Positions 10,669-21,971 of a stretch of 64,000 nucleotides of DNA are shown one piece after another. The stretch covers positions 1 to 64,000 of the forward strand of contig NC_047492.1 of the NCBI RefSeq assembly GCF_002079055.1. Reading direction: 5' to 3'. The position numbers and the translations under genes were made by a program. The notes beneath the pieces are model-generated. The model was given only the letters and a program-made list of their open reading frames with translations. It had not been told where the DNA came from and made no database searches. The stretch's first letter is position 1. The number at the start of each line of letters is the position of its first letter. This stretch comes from Saccharomyces paradoxus (Eukaryota; Ascomycota; Saccharomycetes; Saccharomycetales; Saccharomycetaceae).

Positions 10669-11858
10669 ACATAGTGGACTTTTTTTTGCTTTCTTTTCTT
10701 TTCTAACAATATAGCATTCCATCAAAGTATATATCCGTTGTCGTTAGACTATTGGAAGTATTTTTCAGTTTGAGACCTGTCATCTCTATAATTGAGATAT
10801 GTATATATATTGAAAAGAACATAATATCGACGCGCTGCTCAATGTCACAATAAAGCCCACGCAATTCTGTGCGAATAGTGACGACAAGGAAAAGTAAGTT
10901 TTGTACTCATATAAGTGGATATTTATTAAAACAAATTCTCTATCATTTTCCGAAAACATAGTGACTATTTGAACATTTGGGCATGATGCCAACATTTATT
11001 ATACCTATATTTTGCAGTGGCTTGACTCTGTATCTGTTTCGGAATAGATGAATAACAAATGCGGTATTCAAAGGGTAGATGTAGAAAAATATTAGACCTA
11101 TCAATTGAAAATGAAACTCATATTTATATGTAAAGGTTATGAGCCGTTACTTTATAGCTATAGTAAATTCCTGCACTAGCCGGTGCGTTGGGCGTATTTA
11201 ATATGTCCAGCTAGCGTGTGTTCCATATACCTTTTTTGTCTAAAGTGGCTTCAACTTTTTGGCGCTATCCAACGGAGTACAATAACAAGTACAACTATGT
11301 AAAAAACATAAAAAAATGTTTGATTCAAGATCAAATTTAGGCTAGTCTAGATGCCAGAGCTTAAGCGTAGACGTGGTCACAAGGTACTTTTATTTATACA
11401 TATGTATATACGCATGTCTATTCTCTTTGGGGAGAATTTGAGTATGTAATTAAGCGTTCTGCCGACTTAACGTTTTAAGGGAAGAAGATTTGCGCGTTAG
11501 TGCATAAAGACAGCAAATTGCCTCGAGGTGTCAACACTAATACATTTATCGGCTTTCAACTATAATGCAACTGGCTCAATTAGATTTGAACAGCTTATGC
11601 GCTATGAAATATATGAATTATTCAACTAACAGTAAGCTATAAATATTATTTATTCAGGCGATGTAAGGTGGTGCCGTGAAAGCAAATAAGACAACGTTCA
11701 AAGCTTGCAATCTCCCAAAACGACAGATAACAAAACATATAAAAAGCTTGTATTATAGCCCTTATGAAGAGTTTTCTTGTTCTTCTTCTCTTCTCTTCTC
11801 TTCTCTTCTCTCAACTGTAAAGATAATCACACATCAACAGCAAAAGCATTTCCAAGAT
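10669..11858. other. MPR1-THI5 intergenic region with THI5 promoter
   Basis: About 1.2 kb with no gene. The right part is the THI5 promoter: TATAAAAA at 11738-11745 lies 114 bp before the start codon, followed by a CT-rich (TTCTC)n tract at about 11789-11812 in the leader. The rest is AT-rich with no recognised element. Confidence 0.55.
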
Positions 11859-12881
11859 ATGTCTACCGATAAGATTACATTTTTATTGAACTGGCAACCA
11901 ACTCCATACCACATTCCAATTTTCTTGGCTCAAACCAAAGGTTACTTCAAGGAACAAGGCCTAGACATGGCTATCCTAGAGCCAACCAATCCTTCAGATG
12001 TCACGGAGTTGATTGGATCTGGAAAGGTCGACATGGGTTTGAAAGCCATGATCCACACTTTGGCTGCTAAGGCCCGTGGTTTCCCAGTCACCTCTGTTGC
12101 CTCTTTGTTGGACGAACCATTCACTGGTGTCTTGTACCTAAAAGGCAGTGGTATTACTGAAGACTTCCAATCCCTAAAGGGCAAGAAGATCGGTTACGTT
12201 GGTGAATTTGGTAAGATTCAAATCGATGAATTAACTAAGCACTACGGTATGAAGCCAGAAGACTACACCGCAGTCAGATGTGGTATGAATGTCGCCAAGT
12301 ACATCATTGAAGGTAAGATCGATGCCGGTATCGGTATCGAATGTATGCAACAAGTTGAATTGGAAGAATACTTGGCTAAGCAAGGTAGACCAGCTTCTGA
12401 TGCTAAGATGTTAAGAATTGACAAGCTGGCTTGTTTGGGTTGCTGTTGTTTCTGCACCGTCCTTTACATCTGTAACGATGAATTTTTGAAGAAGAACCCT
12501 GAAAAGGTCAGAAAGTTCTTGAATGCTATCAAGAAAGCTACCGACTACGTTTTAGCAGACCCTGTGAAGGCTTGGAAAGAATACATTGACTTCAAGCCTC
12601 AATTGAACAACGATCTATCCTACAAGCAATACCAAAGATGTTACGCTTACTTCTCTTCATCTTTGTACAATGTTCATCGTGACTGGAAGAAAGTTACCGG
12701 CTATGGTAAGAGATTGGCTATTTTGCCACCAGACTACGTCTCCAACTACACTAATGAATACTTGTCATGGCCAGAACCAGAAGAAGTTTCCGATCCTTTG
12801 GAAGCTCAAAGATTGATGGCTATTCATCAAGAAAAATGTAGAAAGGAAGGCACTTTCAAGAGATTGGCTCTTCCAGCTTAA
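11859..12881 (+). CDS. THI5: HMP-P synthase Thi5 (thiamine pyrimidine biosynthesis)
   Basis: The 340-residue protein is essentially identical to yeast Thi5/11/12/13. These single-turnover enzymes make the pyrimidine HMP-P from their own histidine and bound PLP in an iron-dependent reaction. PLP lysine K62, the donated histidine H66 and the CCCFC iron motif (C195-C199) are all in place. The frame stays open 61 codons upstream but begins at a GTG; the ATG at 11859 gives the standard Thi5 N-terminus (MSTDKITF) and lies downstream of a good TATA box. A family member at this place is normal for VI-L. Repression by thiamine through Thi2/Thi3/Pdc2 is known for the family and not tested here. It is convergent with AAD6. 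Confidence 0.97.
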   Translation: MSTDKITFLLNWQPTPYHIPIFLAQTKGYFKEQGLDMAILEPTNPSDVTELIGSGKVDMGLKAMIHTLAAKARGFPVTSVASLLDEPFTGVLYLKGSGITEDFQSLKGKKIGYVGEFGKIQIDELTKHYGMKPEDYTAVRCGMNVAKYIIEGKIDAGIGIECMQQVELEEYLAKQGRPASDAKMLRIDKLACLGCCCFCTVLYICNDEFLKKNPEKVRKFLNAIKKATDYVLADPVKAWKEYIDFKPQLNNDLSYKQYQRCYAYFSSSLYNVHRDWKKVTGYGKRLAILPPDYVSNYTNEYLSWPEPEEVSDPLEAQRLMAIHQEKCRKEGTFKRLALPA

Positions 12882-13231
12882 ACGTACGTCGTCACCTGTT
12901 GAGCATATTTACCTCTTCATCTTGCTTATGATTTTATATTAGCTTTTGTTCCTACCTGTTATTTATATACTTACTATTAAGATATGTTTATGAGCTTTTG
13001 AATGCAGCTTCTTTTCCCTTGCAATTTTTATACTTGCCCTTAAGCATCAAAAGTGTTGCCTTTCCTCGAATTGCCACATCAAACACTGGGGTCTGCTTAA
13101 TTTACGCTCGAAATCAGTGAGGAACATAACTGCTTAAAAGTGCGGTTTCTTCAAAAATATATATAAAGCTAGATAGCGTAGGACATACACGAACATATTT
13201 CTTATATAAACGCACCAAGTCATAAATCAGA
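12882..13231. other. Convergent THI5/AAD6 3' region
   Basis: 350 bp between two stop codons. It should contain both polyadenylation regions. I see no further gene. Confidence 0.5.
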
Positions 13232-14359
13232 CTAATCAAAGGAAATCTTGGCAGACATTGCTGTGAGAATTGAAAGCTTCTTGGTAACAGCTGGATCATC
13301 ACCGATGAAATTAGTAGGAAAACCAACATCGAAAGGGACAATACTTTCTAGGTATTCTATCTGTTCTGGTGTCAGTTTAATACTTAAAGCCTCAATGTTC
13401 TGTTTGAGGTGTTCAATTTTTCTTCCTCCAACCAATGGGAAAACTTTTTTTGCTTTGGAGCGGACATAGGCGATAGCAATAGCTGTGACAGATTCAATTC
13501 CATGTTCCTCAGCAACCTTGGACAATGCTTCACTAATCTTTTTTTCTGCATCTGTTTGATCAGGGCTACCAACGAAAGTACGCAGGCCCTCTCCATTCTT
13601 CTTCCGCTCTTCCATTGCTTTTCTACTCTGGAATCTTCCGCCTCCCATAACATCCCATGGAGCCAGGGCCATACCAAAATGTCTTGCCATTGGAATAATC
13701 TCACGCTCAAAGTCCCTGTTCAACAAATTCCATTTACCTTGATAGATACTGAAAGGAGTTTTCCCGTGAGATTGAGCGTAGTAATTTGCTGCAGAAACAA
13801 CCCAGGCAGGTGTATCAGACACACCCAAATAGAGGACCTTGCCCTGCTGGACAAGAATATGTAAACTATCCATAACTTCTTCGATAGAACTCATATAATC
13901 CCACCAGTGAACATAAAGAATATCAATCCAGTCAGTTTGCAATTTGCGAAGAGAATCTCTGACACTCACATGCAAACTGCGCTTGTGATTACCGCAGAAA
14001 TTGGCACTTTTCCCTTTGCCTACATCATAGCCCTTATAATCTGTGGTAAACTTGGTGGCAATTACAATTTGATCACGCAATTTTCTTGAAACCATCCATT
14101 CACCGATCCAAGCTTCTGACTGTTCGTTCTGGTAATTATTTGCAGTATCAATAAAGTTACCACCTGCTTCGTAAAAGGCATCGAGTAACTCAAAAGCTCG
14201 CTCCTTGTTCATTGATCCCATGGCTCCTGACCAAGCATCACCAATCGACATTCCCCCCAAAATGAGAGGGGAAACTCTAATGCCTGCACTTTTAGAAAGA
14301 ACTCTGAGCCTTCCTAATTCGGTAGGTGGTTCAGGAGCAGGTCCAAATATATCAGCCAT
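13232..14359 (-). CDS. AAD6: Putative aryl-alcohol dehydrogenase, full length (AAD6/AAD16 locus)
   Basis: This 375-residue aldo-keto reductase closely matches Aad14 (376 aa). The NADPH-dependent AAD family resembles Phanerochaete aryl-alcohol dehydrogenase and is induced by oxidative stress. The tetrad is visible: D and Y in [15 protein letters not shown] in [12 protein letters not shown] in [11 protein letters not shown]. The frame extends 38 codons upstream to a GTG, but the ATG at 14359 starts the canonical [18 protein letters not shown]. In S288C this locus is split by a frameshift into AAD16 and AAD6; here it is one uninterrupted frame of family-normal length. A paired Yap1-type palindrome lies about 210-250 bp upstream. 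Confidence 0.95.
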   Translation of the reverse strand: MADIFGPAPEPPTELGRLRVLSKSAGIRVSPLILGGMSIGDAWSGAMGSMNKERAFELLDAFYEAGGNFIDTANNYQNEQSEAWIGEWMVSRKLRDQIVIATKFTTDYKGYDVGKGKSANFCGNHKRSLHVSVRDSLRKLQTDWIDILYVHWWDYMSSIEEVMDSLHILVQQGKVLYLGVSDTPAWVVSAANYYAQSHGKTPFSIYQGKWNLLNRDFEREIIPMARHFGMALAPWDVMGGGRFQSRKAMEERKKNGEGLRTFVGSPDQTDAEKKISEALSKVAEEHGIESVTAIAIAYVRSKAKKVFPLVGGRKIEHLKQNIEALSIKLTPEQIEYLESIVPFDVGFPTNFIGDDPAVTKKLSILTAMSAKISFD

Positions 14360-14570
14360 ATTAAAAGTCGCTATTTGTAATGATATAAAGAAATATTCGG
14401 TTACTATCGAACTTATTTCAATTAATTGACTGACTGAGGATTGAACAAAGAGGGAATCATTTTTCCCTGCCACGGTGTTGCCTGTTTTTATATGTCTGAG
14501 AATTGAGTGTTTATTTTCTGAAGTTCTTCCAGGTGAAAACGGTGAACGTGGTTATACCTCTGGTACGAAG

Positions 14571-14606
14571 TTTGCTTACTAATTTCGTACTCAATTAGTA
14601 AGCAAA
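14571..14606. promoter_or_regulatory. Inverted pair of Yap1 response elements upstream of AAD6
   Basis: TTTGCTTACTAATT (14571-14584) is repeated as its perfect reverse complement AATTAGTAAGCAAA (14593-14606) across an 8-base spacer. Each 14-bp arm contains a Yap1 site: TTACTAA at 14576-14582 and TTAGTAA at 14595-14601. AAD genes are reported Yap1 targets in oxidative stress, so this is a likely operator for the AAD gene on the minus strand. The palindrome could also form a hairpin. Confidence 0.75.
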
Positions 14607-15869
14607 TGTGAAAGTTGGCTTACGAATTAGCCACCGCACGTTCTACGGTTTCCGCGCCAAAGCCGCAAGAACCTGTGTTGACCCGTAGCATTATCATCAC
14701 GTCGTAGTATCAAAGTCTACTTTACGTTATCCCACCCTAATATCCCCTTCAAATACCATTTGAAGACAGGCTAAAATCGATAATGGCAGTGGCAAACCAG
14801 AAAACGGTAAATATTGCTATCAATCAATCTGGGGGTAGTTTTGCCCTTAAGATCAACAAGGCAAGCAAAATGCGATACTGATTCCTGCGGCTTTCCTGTA
14901 CGCTCATTTTAGAATCGACAAACCAGACGTTCTCCAGCTGTTCACGCCTATTACGGACCATGTGATTATTGGTACTCTTCTTGAGGATTAGTCGGTGTGT
15001 AATTTTTTACAATTTCCGTACAAAGAAGGTTAAATACCGGGATGATTGCCATTATTAATTAGTTGGCACTTTTTCGAAGTCAAGCTCATACCAAATTTGT
15101 GCTCATATGTACTTCCTTTTCCGTACTTTTTTTTTCTGACTCTCACATAGAATCCTTTTCATTAACTTCATAAGATTACAGAAGAATAACAAGTTTAGGT
15201 TATATTTTCGCTCAGCCTCATGTAAACATGATTACAGAAATTTCTGAGTAATCATACCACGTTGCATAATTCGACCAGAATAATGCAACAATAAACGATA
15301 AATAAAATGCCAGAATCGCCTACTGTGAGTGGATGCTTCAGGCTAAACAAGTAGCTTGCTAGTAGAAAATACGATTATATAGTTCTCGACCACACCATTA
15401 GTGATAACCTGACGGATGGTATATTATTCATCAGATGTTTTCCTACCTACAAAAATTTAAAGAAGCCTCAGTTTTTTTTTCCCTTTGGTCCGAATCAACC
15501 GATATTACTTAGCAAGTTGAAGAAACCATCAACTCAACCGTCGTCATACAGGTTTGACGAGACATCTGTTTTTATCAAAACTTTCCACAAAATTATTCAC
15601 CACAACTGTGGCAATGTTAAGGCTCTTTGTTCAAGTAGCGTAGCGCCACACTATTCAAGCATACATAGTAAATCAGAGAACGCTTACCTTGTAAGCATAC
15701 ATAATTCTGAAGATCGTGTTTCTGGGGTAACTCCGCTAGTACTTATTGTTACTATATAACTAATGGTTCTGCCGGTAAATTTTCATCTTTTTTTCCAGTA
15801 TTGCCCAACTTTTTTCAGAATTGCCCATGTTTTCTCTGAAAATATACAAGCTTTCAATAATCGTCACCA
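14607..15869. other. AAD6-AGP3 divergent intergenic region
   Basis: About 1.3 kb without a gene; an 80-codon open frame at 15517-15759 looks random. TATATAAC at 15752-15759, 111-118 bp before the AGP3 start, is a likely AGP3 TATA element. Confidence 0.5.
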
Positions 15870-17546
15870 ATGGTAGTCTCCAATTTGAAACGCGAAACTG
15901 TCGACATTGAAAAAACAGCCAAGAAAGATGATAAACCTCTTTTTGCTCTGAATGTTGAAGCGGTTGATATTAATGAAGATCCAGATGTTCCAAGGTACGA
16001 TCCCCATACAGGGGTGAAAAGGGCGCTCAAAAATAGGCATATCTCATTGCTAGCGTTGGGCGGTGTTATTGGCCCTGGTTGTCTTGTTGGTGCAGGAAAC
16101 GCACTTAACAAGGGCGGGCCGCTTGCTTTACTCTTAGGCTTTACTATTATCGGGATTATCGCCTTCTCAGTGATGGAATCTATAGGTGAAATTATTACCT
16201 TATATCCCTCGGGCGGCGGATTTACTACTTTAGCTCGAAGATTTCATAGCGATGCACTGTCTGCGGTTTGCGGTTATGCTTACGTTGTCGTGTTCTTTGC
16301 AGTTTTGGCGAATGAATATAACACCCTCTCATCTATACTACAGTTCTGGGGGCCCCAAGTTCCTCTATATGGTTATATCTTGATATTTTGGTTTGCATTT
16401 GAAATTTTTCAGTTAGTTGGTGTTGGCCTTTTTGGTGAAACAGAGTATTGGCTTGCCTGGTTGAAAATAGTGGGATTAGTGGCCTATTATATTTTCTCGA
16501 TTATTTATATATCTGGGGGTATTAGGAATAGACCAGCTTTCGGCTTTCAATATTGGAATAGTCCGGGGGCATTATCGCATGGGTTCAAGGGGATTGCAGT
16601 GGTATTCGTGTTCTGTTCAACTTTCTATTCCGGAACGGAATCTGTTGCCTTGGCTGCAACAGAGGCTAAGAACCCTGGAAAGGCTGTGCCACTTGCCGTT
16701 CGACAAACCCTGTGGAGGATCTTAGTTGTCTATATTGGAATTGCTGTTTTCTATGGAGCAACCGTTCCTTTTGACGACCCAAACCTCTCTGCTTCTACCA
16801 AAGTCCTAAAATCACCCATTGCCATCGCTATATCTCGCGCTGGTTGGGCCGGTGGAGCGCATCTGGTTAATGCCTTTATTTTGATAACTTGCATTTCCGC
16901 CATTAATGGGTCGCTTTATATCGGAAGCAGAACCCTGACACATTTGGCACATGAAGGTCTAGCTCCAAAAATTCTAGCTTGGACTGATCGAAGGGGCGTT
17001 CCTATCCCTGCCATCACTGTTTTCAACGCATTGGGCTTGATCTCATTGATGAATGTGAGCGTTGGAGCTTCAAACGCGTATTCTTATATCGTTAACCTTT
17101 CTGGTGTTGGTGTTTTTATAGTCTGGGGTGTAATAAGTTATACACACTTGAGAATAAGAAGGGCATGGGTTGCTCAAGGAAGATCTGTGGAAGAGCTACC
17201 TTATAAAGCGTTATTTTATCCGTGGACACCAGTACTTAGCCTAGCCGCTAACATTTTCTTAGCACTAATTCAAGGATGGAGCTATTTCGTACCTTTTGAT
17301 GCCGGCAATTTTGTTGATGCTTATATTCTTCTACCAGTTGGAATTTTATTGTACGTTGGGATATGTGTTTTTAAGAGCAATCACTTCAGAACCGTTGATT
17401 TACGATCAGTCAACCTAGACGAAGGAAGAAGGAAGGACATGGAGTCTGATCTCTCTGATCAAGAAAGTTGCTTAGCATCTTCAGAAATAACGAAGGATTA
17501 CAAAAGCGCAACTTTTTTCAAATACCTCACTACCATTTTCACATGA
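15870..17546 (+). CDS. AGP3: Low-affinity amino-acid permease Agp3
   Basis: The 558-residue protein is the same length as S. cerevisiae Agp3 (YFL055W) and about 94-95% identical by memory comparison. It is a plasma-membrane AAP/YAT amino-acid-polyamine-organocation permease with 12 predicted membrane spans. The family signature GGVIGPGCLVGAGNALNKGG begins span 1. The cytosolic N-terminus (about 55 residues) and C-terminal tail are the most divergent parts, as usual in this family. In S. cerevisiae Agp3 takes up amino acids, including serine, when nitrogen is poor. Confidence 0.97.
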   Translation: MVVSNLKRETVDIEKTAKKDDKPLFALNVEAVDINEDPDVPRYDPHTGVKRALKNRHISLLALGGVIGPGCLVGAGNALNKGGPLALLLGFTIIGIIAFSVMESIGEIITLYPSGGGFTTLARRFHSDALSAVCGYAYVVVFFAVLANEYNTLSSILQFWGPQVPLYGYILIFWFAFEIFQLVGVGLFGETEYWLAWLKIVGLVAYYIFSIIYISGGIRNRPAFGFQYWNSPGALSHGFKGIAVVFVFCSTFYSGTESVALAATEAKNPGKAVPLAVRQTLWRILVVYIGIAVFYGATVPFDDPNLSASTKVLKSPIAIAISRAGWAGGAHLVNAFILITCISAINGSLYIGSRTLTHLAHEGLAPKILAWTDRRGVPIPAITVFNALGLISLMNVSVGASNAYSYIVNLSGVGVFIVWGVISYTHLRIRRAWVAQGRSVEELPYKALFYPWTPVLSLAANIFLALIQGWSYFVPFDAGNFVDAYILLPVGILLYVGICVFKSNHFRTVDLRSVNLDEGRRKDMESDLSDQESCLASSEITKDYKSATFFKYLTTIFT

Positions 17547-20024
17547 TCACTATTGTGAATATGAGCCAGTTGATAATTATTTTCAACTTTCATAGTCGCC
17601 CCATTTTTAAAGGCCAGAATATGTATTTTCACAGTTGCAGTAATAACAGAGGCCCTATATACTTCCGGCTAGCGTAACATGTACTATCAACTATGATGAA
17701 GCTTTTTACCCATTGGAAAGCCGATCTCAAAAACATGATTTGTTATGATCAAAACATGAATTTTAATTGAGAACATCTATTGAGATAAACTTCTCAGTCT
17801 CGAACATAAACCTGCTGCTTTGCAATCAACCTTCGAGCTGGCTTGACTATTTGCATTCCAAAGTTCTTGGTAAGGTTATCATTCATCATCTGGAGTAATA
17901 TACATAAATGAGCCCTATTATATTCTAAAATTTGTAGTGGTTCATTGCAAGGATGGTTTGTTTTATTATCCTTATTACGGCTATGTGATTTGGTACAGGT
18001 AACGCTCATGGAAGCAAAGTATCAGACTCACGGCAACAAAAATTACAGAATTAAAATGTGAAACGAGAGAGAATTTCAAATCGGTCAGCTACCGTTTGAC
18101 AGCGACGGCAAATAGTTAACACAAAAAATCGTCCCCTCAGATATCTCAATAGCAAAAAATAAGGATTCATTTACTCGCTGCTGGATCCTCTCAACCTAAC
18201 TTGTCTCCATTTCAAATTAGTATAGACGAATGTAAGCCTTTTAACTAGACACGCATTAGTGTTATGCTCAGAACCAAGAAAACAGGCTTTACTTTCTCCT
18301 CACTATCTTTATTTCCTTTAAATTAATGCGAAGGCACCGGTAATTAACAGATCAAAGGTTAAGAGATACGTTTGAGGCGTTTACACGCCCCTCAAGGTTT
18401 TCCATGAGCCACTAATAAAAAATTATACAGTAAGATTAAAAGACAAAAGAAGATCAATGACGAATGTCAATTTCAAAGGGCATGGGCAAAAGAAGCTATT
18501 GAACGACGACTTTTCCCTCCCGGTCATATTGTATCGTAAACATGTTTGGTTCTGTTTCTGAAAACTACATTTTAAGATCGCATGCGAATTTTCCAGAGAA
18601 AAGGGCGATCTGTGGGATTTCTTCGTTCTTGTTTTTTTACAATTATCCAATCAAAAGCTCGAACTTGGGAAATGTAGAAGAACTAATTATTGTAATTGAT
18701 TGTTAGGGGAAGATTGAGTATTTTTTAGCATGGTGAGTAAAAAGCGGAATATGCTATTGTTGCTTGCAATATTAATCAAAAAAACCTTAAATTGCCGGAA
18801 AAGAAAACTTAAAAATAAAAGGTTAATTATTCTCTTAAGCTCTAGTGGCGTCTCTCTGTGCGGAGGAAAAGATCTTGGAATAAAAAATGCGGGGTAAGCG
18901 GGCTTAAAAATGAGTGCACGTTCTTCCGGGCTTCGAGTGGTGACGCACAAGAGCTACTTGCTATCTTTGGAAATAATTAACTTTTTAAGGGGTTTCTAAT
19001 AAAACAAACAAGACCCAAAATTTCGCCAAGAACCTCCGTAGAAGTTTTTAGTCGCGTTTTTTGCTGGAATGGCTTAAGAAAACTAGTTCGCCGAGAAACG
19101 TAATGTGCCTTTAAAAGTTAATTTCTGGCTTGGCCATATTATTAAAAGTCAATCTTTCCCGAAAACCGTGTATCCGGAAGTGACTGCCGAGTTATATTAT
19201 TGTTCTTGGTATACTCGATTTATTGGTAGGAAATATGCAATGGAAGTTTATCGAAAACTTTATCGAGCTAACAAAAAAATTGAGTGTATGGAGAAAAGTG
19301 GTGAAATTATTTGCCTTAGGCCTAGATTCGCCTAGGTATTAATTGTTATATGCCTCAGTTTCTTGGGGTGAATGTAAAAGTTTTGCTGATGGCGCGATTT
19401 TCTGTTCGTATCTAAGCAATTCATGCTGTCTTTTTTTGTGATGATAGTAAAATCTTGTATATTGCATTTCAGACTGTATTAACTTCACCTCACCGGGGCG
19501 ATTATCATGTACGAGAGTCTTCGTAAAATGGCCATCAGTGTAAACGATAGCATATCGAGTTTCTTCTAGGTAGTATCTCGGACCTTCAATCTGCAATATC
19601 GTCTAATCTCGAGGTCTGAACATACTTTTACACGTTTTCATATCCAAGCAGAAATCGTCAGCTCAAGTAGCGTAATTAGTGTATCACTTTCTGTAATTTT
19701 ATATCACAGAGAAAAAAACTCATGATTCAATTACAATAGGTAGCTTTAAAACGACTGCTGCCTACTGAATATGTATAATTATTCTGTGAAATTGAAGGTA
19801 ATTATAAATAAAAATAGCACTCTCATTCCTTATTTAACAATTTGATATATGAATTGAGCGTACAAGCAAGTGAAAACATTTAGTGCCACGATCGTTCATA
19901 TTGTTCACTAATGTGTGGCTAAATCTCATCTTCAAATCATAAATTCTCCCAAGTAACATTTTATACATTAGTTAAAGAAGTTAATAATTAGGCTATAAAT
20001 TGTAAAAAAATTGAAAAACAGTAC
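17547..20024. other. AGP3-AQY3 convergent intergenic region (2.5 kb)
   Basis: No gene I can support. Two adjacent open frames look slightly protein-like, 19105-19335 (+) and 19339-19596 (-), but neither starts at an ATG and I recognise neither. A pseudogene remnant is possible. The rest is AT-rich. Confidence 0.45.
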
Positions 20025-21971
20025 TTATGGGGAAATAGGGACAGACTTCTTGCTACCATTATTGCTGTTGCTGTTATCATCAGATCCAACCGATGTTGAG
20101 GCAGCGCCATCATGCTGATGAAATTCGGCATGTAAAATTTTATCCACTCTATTCTCAATATAGCCATTGTCCGGATAATTGACCGGAGATTCGCATCCAG
20201 TAAATATGAAAATGTCATATATGAGTGCTCCAGCAATACCACCAGCGATCGGACCACCCCAGGCTCCCCATGTCCACCACCAATGTGTAAGATGGAAAGC
20301 ATGAGGGCCATATCCAATCATGGAAGCAAATATACGAGGACCGAGATCTCTTGCTGGGTTGATTGTGAAACTTGTTTGATACCCAAGGGCCATACCAATT
20401 GCAGCAACTAGGAATCCAATAATTAATGCGGTCATACCATTGCCGGGCGGGGCGTTACTATCATCCAATAATGCCATCAAACAACCTACAAGTATAGAAG
20501 CTCCTATGAATTCGTCAAAAAAGGCATTTCTCCACGTGACATAAGACTTCGGATCGGTAAACAAACACGCACCCGTTGCTGTAGTTCTTATATGCGGGCC
20601 TCCCTCAAACTCTGTAATAGAGCTCCAAAAATAGCCATAAGCCATGGCTCCCCCAAAGTAAGCACCGATAATCTGAGCAACTATATACACAGGAACTTTT
20701 TTCCACGGGAATTTTCTAAAGATTGCCATTGAAATTGTAACAGCAGGGTTGATATGACCACCACTAATACCACCGGCGACGTACACACCAAGCATACAGC
20801 CAAATCCCCATGCAAATGATAGGGATTCATAGGAACCACCACTGCCTTTTGTTACGGTTGCTTGAAGATTGCCACCAACACCAAAAATGACAAGTACAAG
20901 TGTCCCGAGAAACTCCGCAAATGGTTCCCGCATATGATACCGAATCTTTGCCCAGTAGTTTGGAAATGTCATTATATCAGCATCTTCATCTTCTGAGGCA
21001 CCAACTTCATTACCATCTAGTGCACTAGTACTTTTGTTTTCCTCTTCAATGAGTTCTTCAGGAAGCTTCGCGTAAGCTGGAGTAGATCCATCAATGGTTT
21101 GCATGTTTCTTAGTCTTTTAGATTCTACATCAGCTATGGAGGATGGGTAGCTCTCATCACCTAATGAAAAATTAACATTTTGTAGGGCACGCTTTTTCCT
21201 ACGTGAAACATTTTCAATATGCGTGTTAGAAGGCTTTTGAGGGTTTTCAGGCTCCAACTTAGTGGACGTCACATCTGTACCAACAGAATTTCCACGTTGC
21301 GTTTGAGCTTCGATATCACCAAGCTTTTTGCTTGGCGCTACACCTCTAAGAAGCCTTTTCCAGTCTTTCACTGACGTAGTAGAACCGGCCCTCGAGATAT
21401 CTGTCGACCCTCGCCTCGAGGATGCACGGGATCTTGCATCCATATTTTTTTGTATCATCTTTGCTGCCAGGCCTCGATCCAGTACATGCGGTAGCGGCTG
21501 ATTTAAACTCCAAACAGGCTTGTTCTTAATACCACCCATAGTTGGATTTAGTTGACGGTATAGTGGGTCCACATAATTGTTACTATTGCCACGATTCATG
21601 CCGCCAGATAGATAATCATGCATCATGCGTGCCTGCTCAACATCTGAAAAACTGTTTAAAGCCTTCAGATTGGGCAAAGAATAAGTAAACCCCATAGAAG
21701 GAATCTGTGGTTGGGCTGAATCTTTCCTCTCGACAGAAGCTTTTTTCAAAGGTGTCAAAGGAGAAAGCTTATTTCTCGATGATCCTCCCATTTCGGCCGC
21801 CCTTCGAGACTCACCCAGTCTCCGCATCGACGGATTGCTATCGTTCCCATTATTTTTCTCAGAACCTTTGACACTTCCTTCCCAAGCTATTTTGGCATTA
21901 GGCTCTCCTTTTAGCGTTGGTGACCGTGTACTCTCAGAAGAGGAAGATGACCTCCCAGATTCGTAACTCAT
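20025..21971 (-). CDS. AQY3: Aquaglyceroporin-like MIP channel (YFL054C/AQY3)
   Basis: This 648-residue major intrinsic protein is orthologous to S. cerevisiae YFL054C (646 aa), an Fps1-like glycerol channel candidate. A hydrophilic N-terminal extension of about 350 residues precedes six membrane spans. Both pore motifs are canonical: GGHINPAVTIS at about residue 408 and TINPARDLGPR at about 538, the aspartate after NPA-R being typical of glycerol facilitators. Fps1 itself has altered motifs, so the selectivity filter here is closer to standard glycerol channels. TATAAAAA is at 22028-22035 on the coding strand side. It is divergent from DAK2, which consumes a related triose, suggesting a shared glycerol/DHA role. 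Confidence 0.95.
   Translation of the reverse strand: MSYESGRSSSSSESTRSPTLKGEPNAKIAWEGSVKGSEKNNGNDSNPSMRRLGESRRAAEMGGSSRNKLSPLTPLKKASVERKDSAQPQIPSMGFTYSLPNLKALNSFSDVEQARMMHDYLSGGMNRGNSNNYVDPLYRQLNPTMGGIKNKPVWSLNQPLPHVLDRGLAAKMIQKNMDARSRASSRRGSTDISRAGSTTSVKDWKRLLRGVAPSKKLGDIEAQTQRGNSVGTDVTSTKLEPENPQKPSNTHIENVSRRKKRALQNVNFSLGDESYPSSIADVESKRLRNMQTIDGSTPAYAKLPEELIEEENKSTSALDGNEVGASEDEDADIMTFPNYWAKIRYHMREPFAEFLGTLVLVIFGVGGNLQATVTKGSGGSYESLSFAWGFGCMLGVYVAGGISGGHINPAVTISMAIFRKFPWKKVPVYIVAQIIGAYFGGAMAYGYFWSSITEFEGGPHIRTTATGACLFTDPKSYVTWRNAFFDEFIGASILVGCLMALLDDSNAPPGNGMTALIIGFLVAAIGMALGYQTSFTINPARDLGPRIFASMIGYGPHAFHLTHWWWTWGAWGGPIAGGIAGALIYDIFIFTGCESPVNYPDNGYIENRVDKILHAEFHQHDGAASTSVGSDDNSNSNNGSKKSVPISP

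Noticed and set aside
11676-11858. 61-codon N-terminal extension of THI5
   Set aside because: It begins at a GTG and includes the TATA box and CT-rich leader; the ATG at 11859 gives the standard protein.
14360-14473. 38-codon N-terminal extension of AAD6
   Set aside because: It begins at a GTG and lies in the promoter region; family members start at the MADIF methionine.
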